Source: an uncultured Caulobacter sp. (GTDB lineage Bacteria > Pseudomonadota > Alphaproteobacteria > Caulobacterales > Caulobacteraceae). From it: a DNA stretch of 22,488 bases. Under the pieces are notes generated by a model, which saw only the letters and a program-made list of their open reading frames with translations, was not told the origin of the DNA and did no database searches. Shown in pieces: positions 14,130 to 20,460 of the stretch. Within the stretch, counting starts at the first letter, position 1, and every line of letters starts with the position of its first letter. Where the stretch lies: assembly GCF_937900395.1 (NCBI RefSeq), contig NZ_CALCDX010000104.1, positions 1 to 22,488 on the forward strand, written 5' to 3'. Made by a program: the position numbers and the translations under genes.

Positions 14130-15986
14130 TTGTCCAAGTCCTGGGATGTCATTGTCATCGGCGGCGGCCATGCCGGCTGCGAGGCCGCTGCGGCCGCGGC
14201 GCGTACGGGCGCGCGCACCCTGCTGCTGACCCACAAGCTGGAAACAATCGGCGAGATGTCGTGCAACCCGGCCATCGGCGGCTTGGGTAAGGGGCATCTT
14301 GTCCGCGAGATCGACGCCCTCGACGGCGTCATGGGCCGCATGGCCGACAAGGCCGGCATTCAGTTCCGGATGCTGAACCGCTCCAAAGGCCCGGCTGTGC
14401 GCGGTCCGCGCTCCCAGATCGACCGCAAGCTCTATCGCGAGGCGATGCAGACCGAGCTGTTTTCCACGGGAAACCTCGACATCATCGCCGCCGCCGCCGA
14501 GGACCTGATCGTCGAGGAAGGCCGGGTCGCGGGCGCCATCGACGGGGAAGGGCGGACCTATCGCGCGCCCCGCGTCATCCTGACCACCGGCACCTTTCTG
14601 AAGGGCGTCATCCATCGCGGTGAGGAACGCATCCCCGCCGGTCGCGTGGGCGACCAGCCGGCCATCGGGCTTTCGGATCGCCTGTACGGCCTGGGCTTTC
14701 AGATGGGCCGGTTGAAGACCGGCACGCCCGCGCGCTTGGACGGTCGAACCATCGCTTGGGACCGCCTCGACAGCCAGGCCGCCGACGACGAGCCGGTCCC
14801 GTTCTCGTATCTGAACGACAAGATCGACGTGCCGCAAATCGCCTGCGGCGTGACCTTCACGACGGAAGAGACCCACCGGATCATCGCCGAGCGGATCGGC
14901 GAGTCCCTGGTCTATAGCGGCCGCGCCACGGGTGTCGGCCCTCGCTATTGCCCGTCGATCGAGGACAAGGTCGTCCGCTTCGCCGACAAGACCAGCCATC
15001 AGATTTTCCTGGAGCCCGAGGGCCTGGACGATCCGACGGTCTATCCGAACGGCATTTCCACGTCGGTCTCGGAAGAGACCCAGCTGCTGTTCCTGCGCAC
15101 CATCCCGGGCCTCGAGGCCGTCGAGGTGCTGCGCTACGGCTATGCGATCGAATACGACTATGTCGATCCGCGCGAGCTCTACGCCACGCTGGAGACCAAG
15201 CGCCTGCCGGGCCTGTATCTGGCCGGCCAGATCAACGGCACCACGGGCTATGAAGAGGCCGGCGCCCAGGGCCTGGTGGCGGGCCTGAACGCGGCGCTAG
15301 CCGAGCAGGGCAAGGAGCCCGCCGTCTTCGCCCGCGACGAAGCCTATATTGGGGTGATGATCGACGACCTCGTCACCCGGGGCGTGACCGAGCCCTATCG
15401 GATGTTCACCAGCCGGGCCGAGTTCCGCCTGACCCTGCGCGCCGACAACGCCGACCAGCGCCTGACCGATCGCGGCATCGGCCTGGGCGTGGTCGGCGAA
15501 CGCCGCGCCAAGGCTTGGGCGGAAAAGAAGGCGCGGCTGGACGCGGCCCGGAGCTTTGCTCGCTCCTTCAGCCTGACCCCGAACGAGGCGGTAAAGGCGG
15601 GTTTCAAGGTCAACAGCGACGGCGTCCGCCGCGACGTCTTCGCCATGCTGGCCTATCCGGACGTGACCCTCGAAGACCTGGGCCGCGTCTGGCCCGAGGT
15701 TTTCACGTGGAACACCGACGTCCGCGAGCAGATCGAGATCGAGGCGGCCTATGCCGGCTACCTCGATCGCCAGCGGGCTGACGCGGAATCTCTGCGCAAG
15801 GACGAGGACCTGCGCCTACCGGCCGATCTGGACTACGCCGACATCGGCAGCCTGTCGAACGAGGTCCGCGAGAAGCTGGCCCGTGTTCGCCCGCTGACCT
15901 TGGGCCAAGCGGCCCGCATCGAGGGCGTGACGCCGGGAGCGCTGACCGCGCTGCTGGCCCACGTGCGGCGCACCCGTGCAGCCTGA
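14130..15986 (+). CDS. mnmG: tRNA uridine-5-carboxymethylaminomethyl modification enzyme MnmG (GidA)
   Basis: FAD/NADH-dependent partner of MnmE in U34 modification of tRNA. The 618 residues are typical for the long-form MnmG. The start is TTG 14130, with GAGG 8 bases upstream; the protein then begins MSKSWDVIVIGGGHAGCE, so the FAD-binding GxGxxG (11-16) is at its normal distance from the N-terminus. Also visible are SCNPAIGGLGKGH, TGTFLKGVIHRGE, the signature GYEEAGAQGLVAGLNAA and FTSRAEFRLTLRADNAD, all GidA family hallmarks. The C-terminal helical domain, which contacts MnmE and tRNA, is complete. The segment VFTWNT in it is encoded by a parS-like site. The stop overlaps the rsmG start by 11 bases. 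Confidence 0.97.
   Translation: MSKSWDVIVIGGGHAGCEAAAAAARTGARTLLLTHKLETIGEMSCNPAIGGLGKGHLVREIDALDGVMGRMADKAGIQFRMLNRSKGPAVRGPRSQIDRKLYREAMQTELFSTGNLDIIAAAAEDLIVEEGRVAGAIDGEGRTYRAPRVILTTGTFLKGVIHRGEERIPAGRVGDQPAIGLSDRLYGLGFQMGRLKTGTPARLDGRTIAWDRLDSQAADDEPVPFSYLNDKIDVPQIACGVTFTTEETHRIIAERIGESLVYSGRATGVGPRYCPSIEDKVVRFADKTSHQIFLEPEGLDDPTVYPNGISTSVSEETQLLFLRTIPGLEAVEVLRYGYAIEYDYVDPRELYATLETKRLPGLYLAGQINGTTGYEEAGAQGLVAGLNAALAEQGKEPAVFARDEAYIGVMIDDLVTRGVTEPYRMFTSRAEFRLTLRADNADQRLTDRGIGLGVVGERRAKAWAEKKARLDAARSFARSFSLTPNEAVKAGFKVNSDGVRRDVFAMLAYPDVTLEDLGRVWPEVFTWNTDVREQIEIEAAYAGYLDRQRADAESLRKDEDLRLPADLDYADIGSLSNEVREKLARVRPLTLGQAARIEGVTPGALTALLAHVRRTRAA
15699..15714 (-). promoter_or_regulatory. parS: parS-like ParB site inside mnmG
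   Basis: On the minus strand TGTTCCACGTGAAAAC, 14 of 16 to TGTTCCACGTGAAACA with the first 14 positions identical. It is read as Phe-Thr-Trp-Asn in MnmG, a different frame from the mnmE and quinone oxidoreductase sites. Confidence 0.7.
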
Positions 15987-16626
15987 CGCTATCCTTGCAG
16001 AGCCGCCGGCCCTGGACGCGGCTGGCTACCAGGCCCTGACCGGGGCCAGCGACGCCCAGATCGCCGATCTGGCGCGCTATCAAGAGTTGCTGGCCGAGTG
16101 GAACGAGGTGATGAACCTCGTGGGGCCTCTGACCATCGCCACCTACTGGACGCGCCATGCCCTGGACAGCTCGCAGCTGCTAAATCTGGCGCCGGAGGCG
16201 TCCGCGTGGGCGGATCTCGGCGCCGGCGCCGGTCTGCCCGGGGTCGTGCTGGCCATACTCTTGAAGGGTAGGGCCGGGGCCAAGGTTCACTTGGTGGAGT
16301 CGATGGCCAAGCGCTGCCGCTTCCTGGACGTCGTCGCCAGGGATCTCGACCTGCCGGTCCAGATCCACAACGCCCGGGCCGAGGACCTGAAGCTGAAGGT
16401 CGACATCGTGACGGCGCGCGCCTGCGCCCCGATGACCAAGCTGCTGGGCTTCGCCGAACCCTATCTGCGCGCCGGCGCGACGGGCCTGTTTCTCAAGGGG
16501 CAGGATGTCGCGACCGAGCTTTCCGAGGCCGGCAAGGCTTGGAAGTTCGACGCGCAATTGCGACCTAGCCAAAGCGACCCCCGCGGTCGGATCGTTCAAG
16601 TGAAGGGGCTGTCACGTGTCCGCTAA
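15976..16626 (+). CDS. rsmG: 16S rRNA (guanine-527-N7)-methyltransferase RsmG (GidB)
   Basis: SAM-dependent methyltransferase that modifies G527 of 16S rRNA; loss gives low-level streptomycin resistance in other bacteria. The 216-residue product has the family motifs EWNEVMNLVG (41-50), RHALDSSQL (60-68), the SAM-binding DLGAGAGLPG (80-89), VESMAKRCRFL (107-117), TARACAP and FLKG. The start is GTG 15976, which overlaps the mnmG end by 11 bases; no clear Shine-Dalgarno is visible, so translation probably depends on coupling. Its own end overlaps the parA start by 11 bases. The order mnmG-rsmG-parA-parB is conserved in many bacteria. Confidence 0.95.
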   Translation: MQPDAILAEPPALDAAGYQALTGASDAQIADLARYQELLAEWNEVMNLVGPLTIATYWTRHALDSSQLLNLAPEASAWADLGAGAGLPGVVLAILLKGRAGAKVHLVESMAKRCRFLDVVARDLDLPVQIHNARAEDLKLKVDIVTARACAPMTKLLGFAEPYLRAGATGLFLKGQDVATELSEAGKAWKFDAQLRPSQSDPRGRIVQVKGLSRVR

Positions 16627-17419
16627 TCCTCTGCGCGTCCTGGCGATCGCGAACCAGAAAGGCGGCGTGGGCAAGACCACGACCGCGATCAACCTGGGCA
16701 CCGCCCTGGCGGCCTGCGGCGAGCGTGTTCTGCTGATCGACGCCGATCCGCAGGGCAACTGCTCCACGGGTCTGGGCATCGGCCGCACCCAGCGCCGCAC
16801 CACACTGTATGACGTGCTGATGGGCGAGTCGCCGGTCGTCGACGCGGCCGTGAAGACGGAACTTCCGGGCCTCGACGTCATACCGGCCGACGCCGATCTG
16901 TCCGGTATTGAAATCGAACTGGGTCAGACCGCGCGCCGGTCATACCGCCTGCGGGACGCCCTGGAGGTGATCCGCGCCAACGGCCCCTACACCTATGTGC
17001 TGATCGACTGCCCGCCGTCGCTGAACGTCCTGACCGTCAACGCCATGACCGCTGCCGACGCGGTGTTCGTGCCCCTGCAGTGCGAGTTCTTCGCGCTGGA
17101 GGGCCTGACCCAGCTGATGCGCACGATCGAGCGCGTGCGCGGCAGCCTGAACCCGCACCTGGAGATCCAGGGCGTGGTTCTGACCATGTACGATCGCCGC
17201 AACAGCCTGTCGGAACAGGTGGCCAAGGACGTCCGCGAACACTTCGGCGACAAGGTCTATGACGCGGTGATCCCGCGTAACGTCCGTGTCTCGGAGGCCC
17301 CGTCGTTCGGCAAGCCGGTGCTGCTGTACGACCTGAAGTGCGCGGGCAGCCAAGCCTATCTGAAGCTGGCCCGCGAAGTGATCAGCCGCGAGCGCGACCG
17401 GCAGGCCAAGGCCGCCTGA
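16616..17419 (+). CDS. parA: Chromosome partitioning ATPase ParA
   Basis: ParA binds DNA as an ATP dimer and is released by ParB, which draws the parS-ParB complex to the new pole; in C. crescentus parA is essential. The 267-residue product begins at GTG 16616 with GAAGGGG 7 bases upstream. The deviant Walker A is KGGVGKTT (15-22), including K20. D44 lies in IDADPQGN, and VLIDCPPSL provides Walker B. The rest (ALEGLTQLMRTIERVR, RNVRVSEAPSFGKPV) is typical of short chromosomal ParA without an N-terminal HTH domain, so it should not autoregulate its promoter as plasmid ParA does. It overlaps rsmG by 11 bases and precedes parB by 82 bases. Confidence 0.98.
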   Translation: MSANPLRVLAIANQKGGVGKTTTAINLGTALAACGERVLLIDADPQGNCSTGLGIGRTQRRTTLYDVLMGESPVVDAAVKTELPGLDVIPADADLSGIEIELGQTARRSYRLRDALEVIRANGPYTYVLIDCPPSLNVLTVNAMTAADAVFVPLQCEFFALEGLTQLMRTIERVRGSLNPHLEIQGVVLTMYDRRNSLSEQVAKDVREHFGDKVYDAVIPRNVRVSEAPSFGKPVLLYDLKCAGSQAYLKLAREVISRERDRQAKAA

Positions 17420-17501
17420 AGCCATTTTGACTCGATTTTGAACCTAGAACTGAAGCTTGACTGAGATAGTGATGGAGTCCGCCGTGGTGGGAGAGCCGGG
17501 T
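17420..17501 (+). promoter_or_regulatory. parA-parB gap with two GANTC sites
   Basis: The 82 bases contain GACTC (17429-17433) and GAGTC (17475-17479), both CcrM methylation sites, plus TTGACT and TTGAAC hexamers that might serve as -35 elements. A GGTGGGAGA ribosome site lies before parB. A secondary parB promoter is possible but not proven. Confidence 0.4.
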
Positions 17502-18386
17502 ATGGCCGAGGGGCGTCGGGGACTGGGACGCGGTCTGTCCGCCTTGCTGGGCGAGGTCGAGGCCGCGCCCGCCCAGGCGCCGGGCGATCAGTCCGCCGGA
17601 TCGCGCGAGGCGCCGATCGAGCTTCTGAAGCGCAATCCCGACCAGCCGCGCCGCACCTTCCGCGAGGAGGACCTGGAAGACCTGTCCAACTCGATCCGCG
17701 AGAAGGGCGTGCTCCAACCCATTCTCGTCCGCCCCGCGCCAGGCGCGCCCGGCGAATTCCAGATCGTCGCCGGCGAGCGCCGCTGGCGCGCGGCCCAGCG
17801 CGCGGGCCTGCGCAGCGTGCCGATCATGGTGCGCGAGCTCGACGACCTGGCGGTGCTGGAGATCGGCATCATCGAGAACGTCCAGCGCGCGGACCTGAAC
17901 ATCCTCGAAGAAGCGCTTTCGTACAAAGTGCTTATGGAGAAGTTTGAACGCACCCAGGACGCCATCGCCCAGACGATCGGCAAGAGCCGCAGCCATGTGG
18001 CCAACACCCTGCGCCTGCTGGCCCTACCGGAAGAGGTCCAGTCATACCTGGTCAGCGGCGAGCTTTCGGCCGGTCACGCCCGCGCGATCGCGGCCGCCGC
18101 CGACCCGATCGCTCTCGCCAAGCAGATCATCGACGGCGGTCTCTCGGTTCGCGAGACCGAGGCTCTGGCTCGCAAGGCCCCGACCGCGCCCTCGGCCAAG
18201 AGCAAGGGCGGCCGTCCGCCCAAGGTCAAGGACACCGACACCCAGGCCCTGGAAGCTGACCTGTCGTCGGTGCTGGGCCTGGACGTCACCATCGACCATC
18301 GCGGCGGCGCCGGGTCGCTGACCATCAGCTACGCGACGCTCGAGCAGCTCGACGACCTGTGCAATCGCCTGACCCGCGGGGTCTGA
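17502..18386 (+). CDS. parB: Chromosome partitioning protein ParB (CTPase, parS binding)
   Basis: ParB binds parS, uses CTP to close into a sliding clamp and stimulates ParA ATPase; in C. crescentus it also recruits MipZ. The start is ATG 17502, with GGGAGA 7 bases upstream, giving 294 residues, close to the 293 of C. crescentus as I recall. An upstream in-frame start at 17457 would add 15 unusual residues. Seen: N-terminal GRRGLGRGLSALLG (4-17), which contacts ParA; the CTP-binding boxes NPDQPRR (45-51), GERRWRAAQRAG (91-102) and ENVQRADLN (125-133); the HTH around IAQTIGKSRSHVANTLRLLA (155-174); a linker rich in Ala/Lys/Pro (about 225-245); and the C-terminal dimerisation domain (SLTISYATLEQLDDLCNRL). 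All motifs are intact. Confidence 0.98.
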   Translation: MAEGRRGLGRGLSALLGEVEAAPAQAPGDQSAGSREAPIELLKRNPDQPRRTFREEDLEDLSNSIREKGVLQPILVRPAPGAPGEFQIVAGERRWRAAQRAGLRSVPIMVRELDDLAVLEIGIIENVQRADLNILEEALSYKVLMEKFERTQDAIAQTIGKSRSHVANTLRLLALPEEVQSYLVSGELSAGHARAIAAAADPIALAKQIIDGGLSVRETEALARKAPTAPSAKSKGGRPPKVKDTDTQALEADLSSVLGLDVTIDHRGGAGSLTISYATLEQLDDLCNRLTRGV

Positions 18387-18387
18387 T

Positions 18388-18422
18388 CACTCGCACTTAA
18401 AAGCGTGCGAATGAGTGGTTTT
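18388..18422 (+). terminator. First hairpin after parB
   Basis: CACTC+GCAC (18388-18396) pairs with GTGC (18405-18408) and GAGTG (18413-18417) around a 4-base bulge, followed by GTTTT (18418-18422). It begins 2 bases after the parB stop. It is weaker than the next hairpin. Confidence 0.45.
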
Positions 18423-18457
18423 CGGGTCTCTGAAAATCGCCTCTGTCGCGCACCGAG

Positions 18458-18491
18458 CGGCGCCTCTCCGTACTCCGGGAGGCGCCGTTTT
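18458..18491 (+). terminator. Rho-independent terminator of the parAB unit
   Basis: CGGCGCCTC (18458-18466) and GAGGCGCCG (18479-18487) form a perfect 9-bp GC-rich stem, immediately followed by TTTT (18488-18491). It lies 72 bases past the parB stop. Confidence 0.85.
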
Positions 18492-18639
18492 CGTGAGACG
18501 AGGGCGGCTTGCAGGGTTTTCCGCCGCAAGCGCTTGTGGCGTAAGGGTTTCTCGAAAAGCGTCCACAGCAGCGCAAACGGGGTGTTTTGGAGCGGTTTCG
18601 GGCGGCCTTTCGCGCACTTCCGCGCAATCACACCTAAGT

Positions 18640-18769
18640 CGCCTTCCTGGGCCCTGTGCCCAGGACCCATCCGTCCGATCGCGCGGCGCGCGAAGGCAAG
18701 CGCGAGCGCGCGATCATCGGGTTCAGGCTAGCTGAACGCTGGATCCTGGGCACAGGGCCCAGGAAGGCG
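18640..18769. repeat. 130-bp element with perfect 26-bp terminal inverted repeats
   Basis: Positions 18640-18665 and 18744-18769 are exact reverse complements over 26 bases. Each end is itself a hairpin (CCTGGGC-loop-GCCCAGG at 18646-18664 and 18745-18763). A nested pair GATCGCGCG/CGCGCGATC (18677-18685, 18707-18715) and GTTCAG/CTGAAC (18720-18736) fill the centre. It codes for nothing, ends 20 bases from the holA stop and may terminate holA. It is a MITE-like or REP-like unit of a family different from that at 10429-10578. Confidence 0.8.
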
Positions 18770-18789
18770 GGTAATGAAGGCGAAGGTTC

Positions 18790-19842
18790 CTACAGCCCCA
18801 GTCGCCGCGCGCGACCCGCGATCGCCAGGGCCAGACGCTCGGCGATCAGCTGGTCGGGCGAGCCGGAGGTCTTGCAGGCCCGGTCGGCGTTGAGGACCTC
18901 GCCCTGGACCTCGAGGATGGCCTCCAGGTTCCAGGCCCGGGCCTGGCGCAGGAATTCACGCTCCTGCTTCCAGAAGACGCCGGCGGCCTTGGCGGCGGCC
19001 TGCAGGTCGACGCCGTTCTTGTGCAGGGTCAGGACGCGGCGGAGGCGGCCCAGATAGTAGCTCATGGCCCGGACGGCGGCCGGACCGCCTTCGCCCTCGG
19101 CGGCGGCGCGCCTGAGCGCCGCCTGGGCCGCGCCGACCTTGCCGCCGAACGCATCGGCCGCCGCGTCGCTGAGCGAGGCCTCGGGCTCAACCCCTAAGAA
19201 GTCGGTCAGGTCGGCCGCGGTGGCGTTGATGCCGCTGCCCGGGCCAAGATAGAGGGCGAGGCGCTCGATCTCCGCGCGGGCGACGCCGCGCTCCTTGGGC
19301 AGGCGCGAGACGAAGAGATCCAGAGCCTCGCTGTTCAGGCTGACCTTGTCATTGGCCAGGGTGTCGCGGGCCAGGCGGGCCAGGTCCCCGGCCTCGTCCT
19401 CGTAGCAGGGGATGACGGCGCAGCCCTGGGCCTTTTCGCCGACCTTGCGCAGCTGGGAGTCGCGGCCCAGGGCCCCGGCCTCGATCAGGAAGAAGGCGTC
19501 CGGATTGAGGTGGCCCTCGACGTGCCGGGTGACCGCCTCGGCGGCGGCCTTGTCCGGTCCGGCCTTCTCGCCGGTCAGCCGCAGGCGCACCAGGCGGCGG
19601 CCGCCCATCAGCGACAGGGCCGACAGCTCGTCCTCCAGCTTGGCCGGGTCGGACTCGACGTCGCTCTCGGTCAGCTGGGCGGTGTCGAAGGGGTCGTCCG
19701 GACGCTCGACCACGCGCTTGGCCAGGGCGTTGGCGCGGTCGCGCACCACGCCTCGGTCCTTGCCGTAGATGACCACGGCCCGGATGTCGGGGGTCGGCTC
19801 CTTCAGGAAGCGTTCGACGTCCGGACGCTTGGACAGGATCAT
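18790..19842 (-). CDS. holA: DNA polymerase III delta subunit HolA
   Basis: Delta is the clamp-loader subunit that opens the beta sliding clamp. The start is ATG 19842 (MILSKRPDVERFLKEP), giving 350 residues, the normal length. A longer frame begins at 19884, but its extra residues are encoded by the intergenic repeat at 19857-19960, so it is rejected; the ribosome site for ATG 19842 is weak. Seen: N-terminal RAVVIYGKDRGVVRDRA (AAA+-like domain without a functional P-loop, as in delta), DDPFDTAQLTESD, SALSLMGGRRLVRLR, DAFFLIEAGAL, LPKERGVARAEIERLALYLG in the middle, and the helical C-terminal collar domain ending SPDQLIAERLALAIAGRAR. It lies downstream of leuS-lptE, an order common in proteobacteria. 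Confidence 0.93.
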   Translation of the reverse strand: MILSKRPDVERFLKEPTPDIRAVVIYGKDRGVVRDRANALAKRVVERPDDPFDTAQLTESDVESDPAKLEDELSALSLMGGRRLVRLRLTGEKAGPDKAAAEAVTRHVEGHLNPDAFFLIEAGALGRDSQLRKVGEKAQGCAVIPCYEDEAGDLARLARDTLANDKVSLNSEALDLFVSRLPKERGVARAEIERLALYLGPGSGINATAADLTDFLGVEPEASLSDAAADAFGGKVGAAQAALRRAAAEGEGGPAAVRAMSYYLGRLRRVLTLHKNGVDLQAAAKAAGVFWKQEREFLRQARAWNLEAILEVQGEVLNADRACKTSGSPDQLIAERLALAIAGRARRLGL

Positions 19843-19856
19843 CGCTTTGTCGCGCC

Positions 19857-19960
19857 CTAGAGCATTTTCCGACGAAGTGGACACCGGTTCGTCGTCAGAA
19901 AAAGCGTTACAATAGAAGCTTAGGGCGCTTTCCGATCCAGTCGGGTCGGAAAGCGTCCTA
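19857..19960. repeat. Intergenic palindromic repeat in the lptE-holA gap
   Basis: There are two hairpins: GACGAA/TTCGTC (near 19871-19893) flanked by complementary TTTC and GAAA, and CGCTTTCCGA (19926-19935) with TCGGAAAGCG (19946-19955). The second extends to 15 bp, with one G-U pair, through the lptE stop codon. From memory, similar agcattttccgacgaag...cgctttccgat units are widespread between genes in Caulobacter. The second hairpin may terminate or stabilise the lptE transcript. Confidence 0.6.
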
Positions 19961-20455
19961 GGCCGGCTTCTTGCCCGCTAGCCAGGTGGCGAGGTCCAGC
20001 TGGATCTTGCGGGCCACCTCGGCCGCCGCACGCTCCTGACCGTCCTGCTGGGCGGCGATGGCCGCGTAGGGCTGGTCGGCCGAGTCATAGGTCACCGAGG
20101 CCTCGGTATAGCCCTTGTGGACCTCCGCGCCGGTCTTGGCGTCCAGAAGGCGCCAGGTGACGCTCATCCGCAGCTCGTAGCGATTGGCGACGTTGTCGAG
20201 GCGGACGCCGCGGGCGAACCGCGTCTCGTTGACCCCGAAGGCCAGCTTGTACGCGGCTGGGGTTCCCTGGCGATGGGCCAGGGCGTCGTCCAGCTGCTCG
20301 CGCAGCAGATAGCCTCCGCGACCCTCGGCGGCGATCGTCTCGATGCCCGAGAGGCCGCCTTCCACGCCCGGACGGGCGTAGAGGGGCGTGAAGCCGCAGG
20401 CCGACATGCCAAGGCTCGAAAGCGCCAGGGCGCCGATCAGCAGGAAGCGTTTCAT
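19958..20455 (-). CDS. lptE: LPS-assembly lipoprotein LptE
   Basis: A 165-residue outer-membrane lipoprotein that plugs the LptD barrel and helps insert lipopolysaccharide in the outer leaflet. The N-terminal signal MKRFLLIGALALSSLGMSAC ends in a lipobox with the lipidated C20, followed by GFTPLYAR, the hallmark start of mature LptE proteins. The body has the alternating pattern of the small beta-sheet domain (LRMSVTWRLLDAKTG, EASVTYDSADQPYA) and a C-terminal helix (AAAEVARKIQLDLATWL). ATG 20455 lies 5 bases after the leuS stop, without its own strong ribosome site, indicating coupling to leuS. It is somewhat shorter than the E. coli protein, as usual in alphaproteobacteria. Confidence 0.92.
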   Translation of the reverse strand: MKRFLLIGALALSSLGMSACGFTPLYARPGVEGGLSGIETIAAEGRGGYLLREQLDDALAHRQGTPAAYKLAFGVNETRFARGVRLDNVANRYELRMSVTWRLLDAKTGAEVHKGYTEASVTYDSADQPYAAIAAQQDGQERAAAEVARKIQLDLATWLAGKKPA

Positions 20456-20460
20456 CGGTC

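Larger units (their letters stand above)
18387..18789. other. Convergent parB-holA gap with terminators and a palindromic repeat; no gene
   Basis: The 403 bases between convergent genes hold a bulged hairpin directly after parB, a classic terminator at 18458-18491, about 150 bases with nothing recognised (18492-18639), and a 130-bp inverted-repeat element. Open frames across it lack ribosome sites and read through the palindromes. Confidence 0.7.

Noticed and set aside
16606..16622. CACGTG at the parA start
   Set aside because: Only the six-base core matches; flanking bases do not fit parS.
18387..18735. Several 76-113-codon frames on both strands after parB
   Set aside because: They read through terminators and the palindromic element, overlap each other in all frames and have no ribosome sites.
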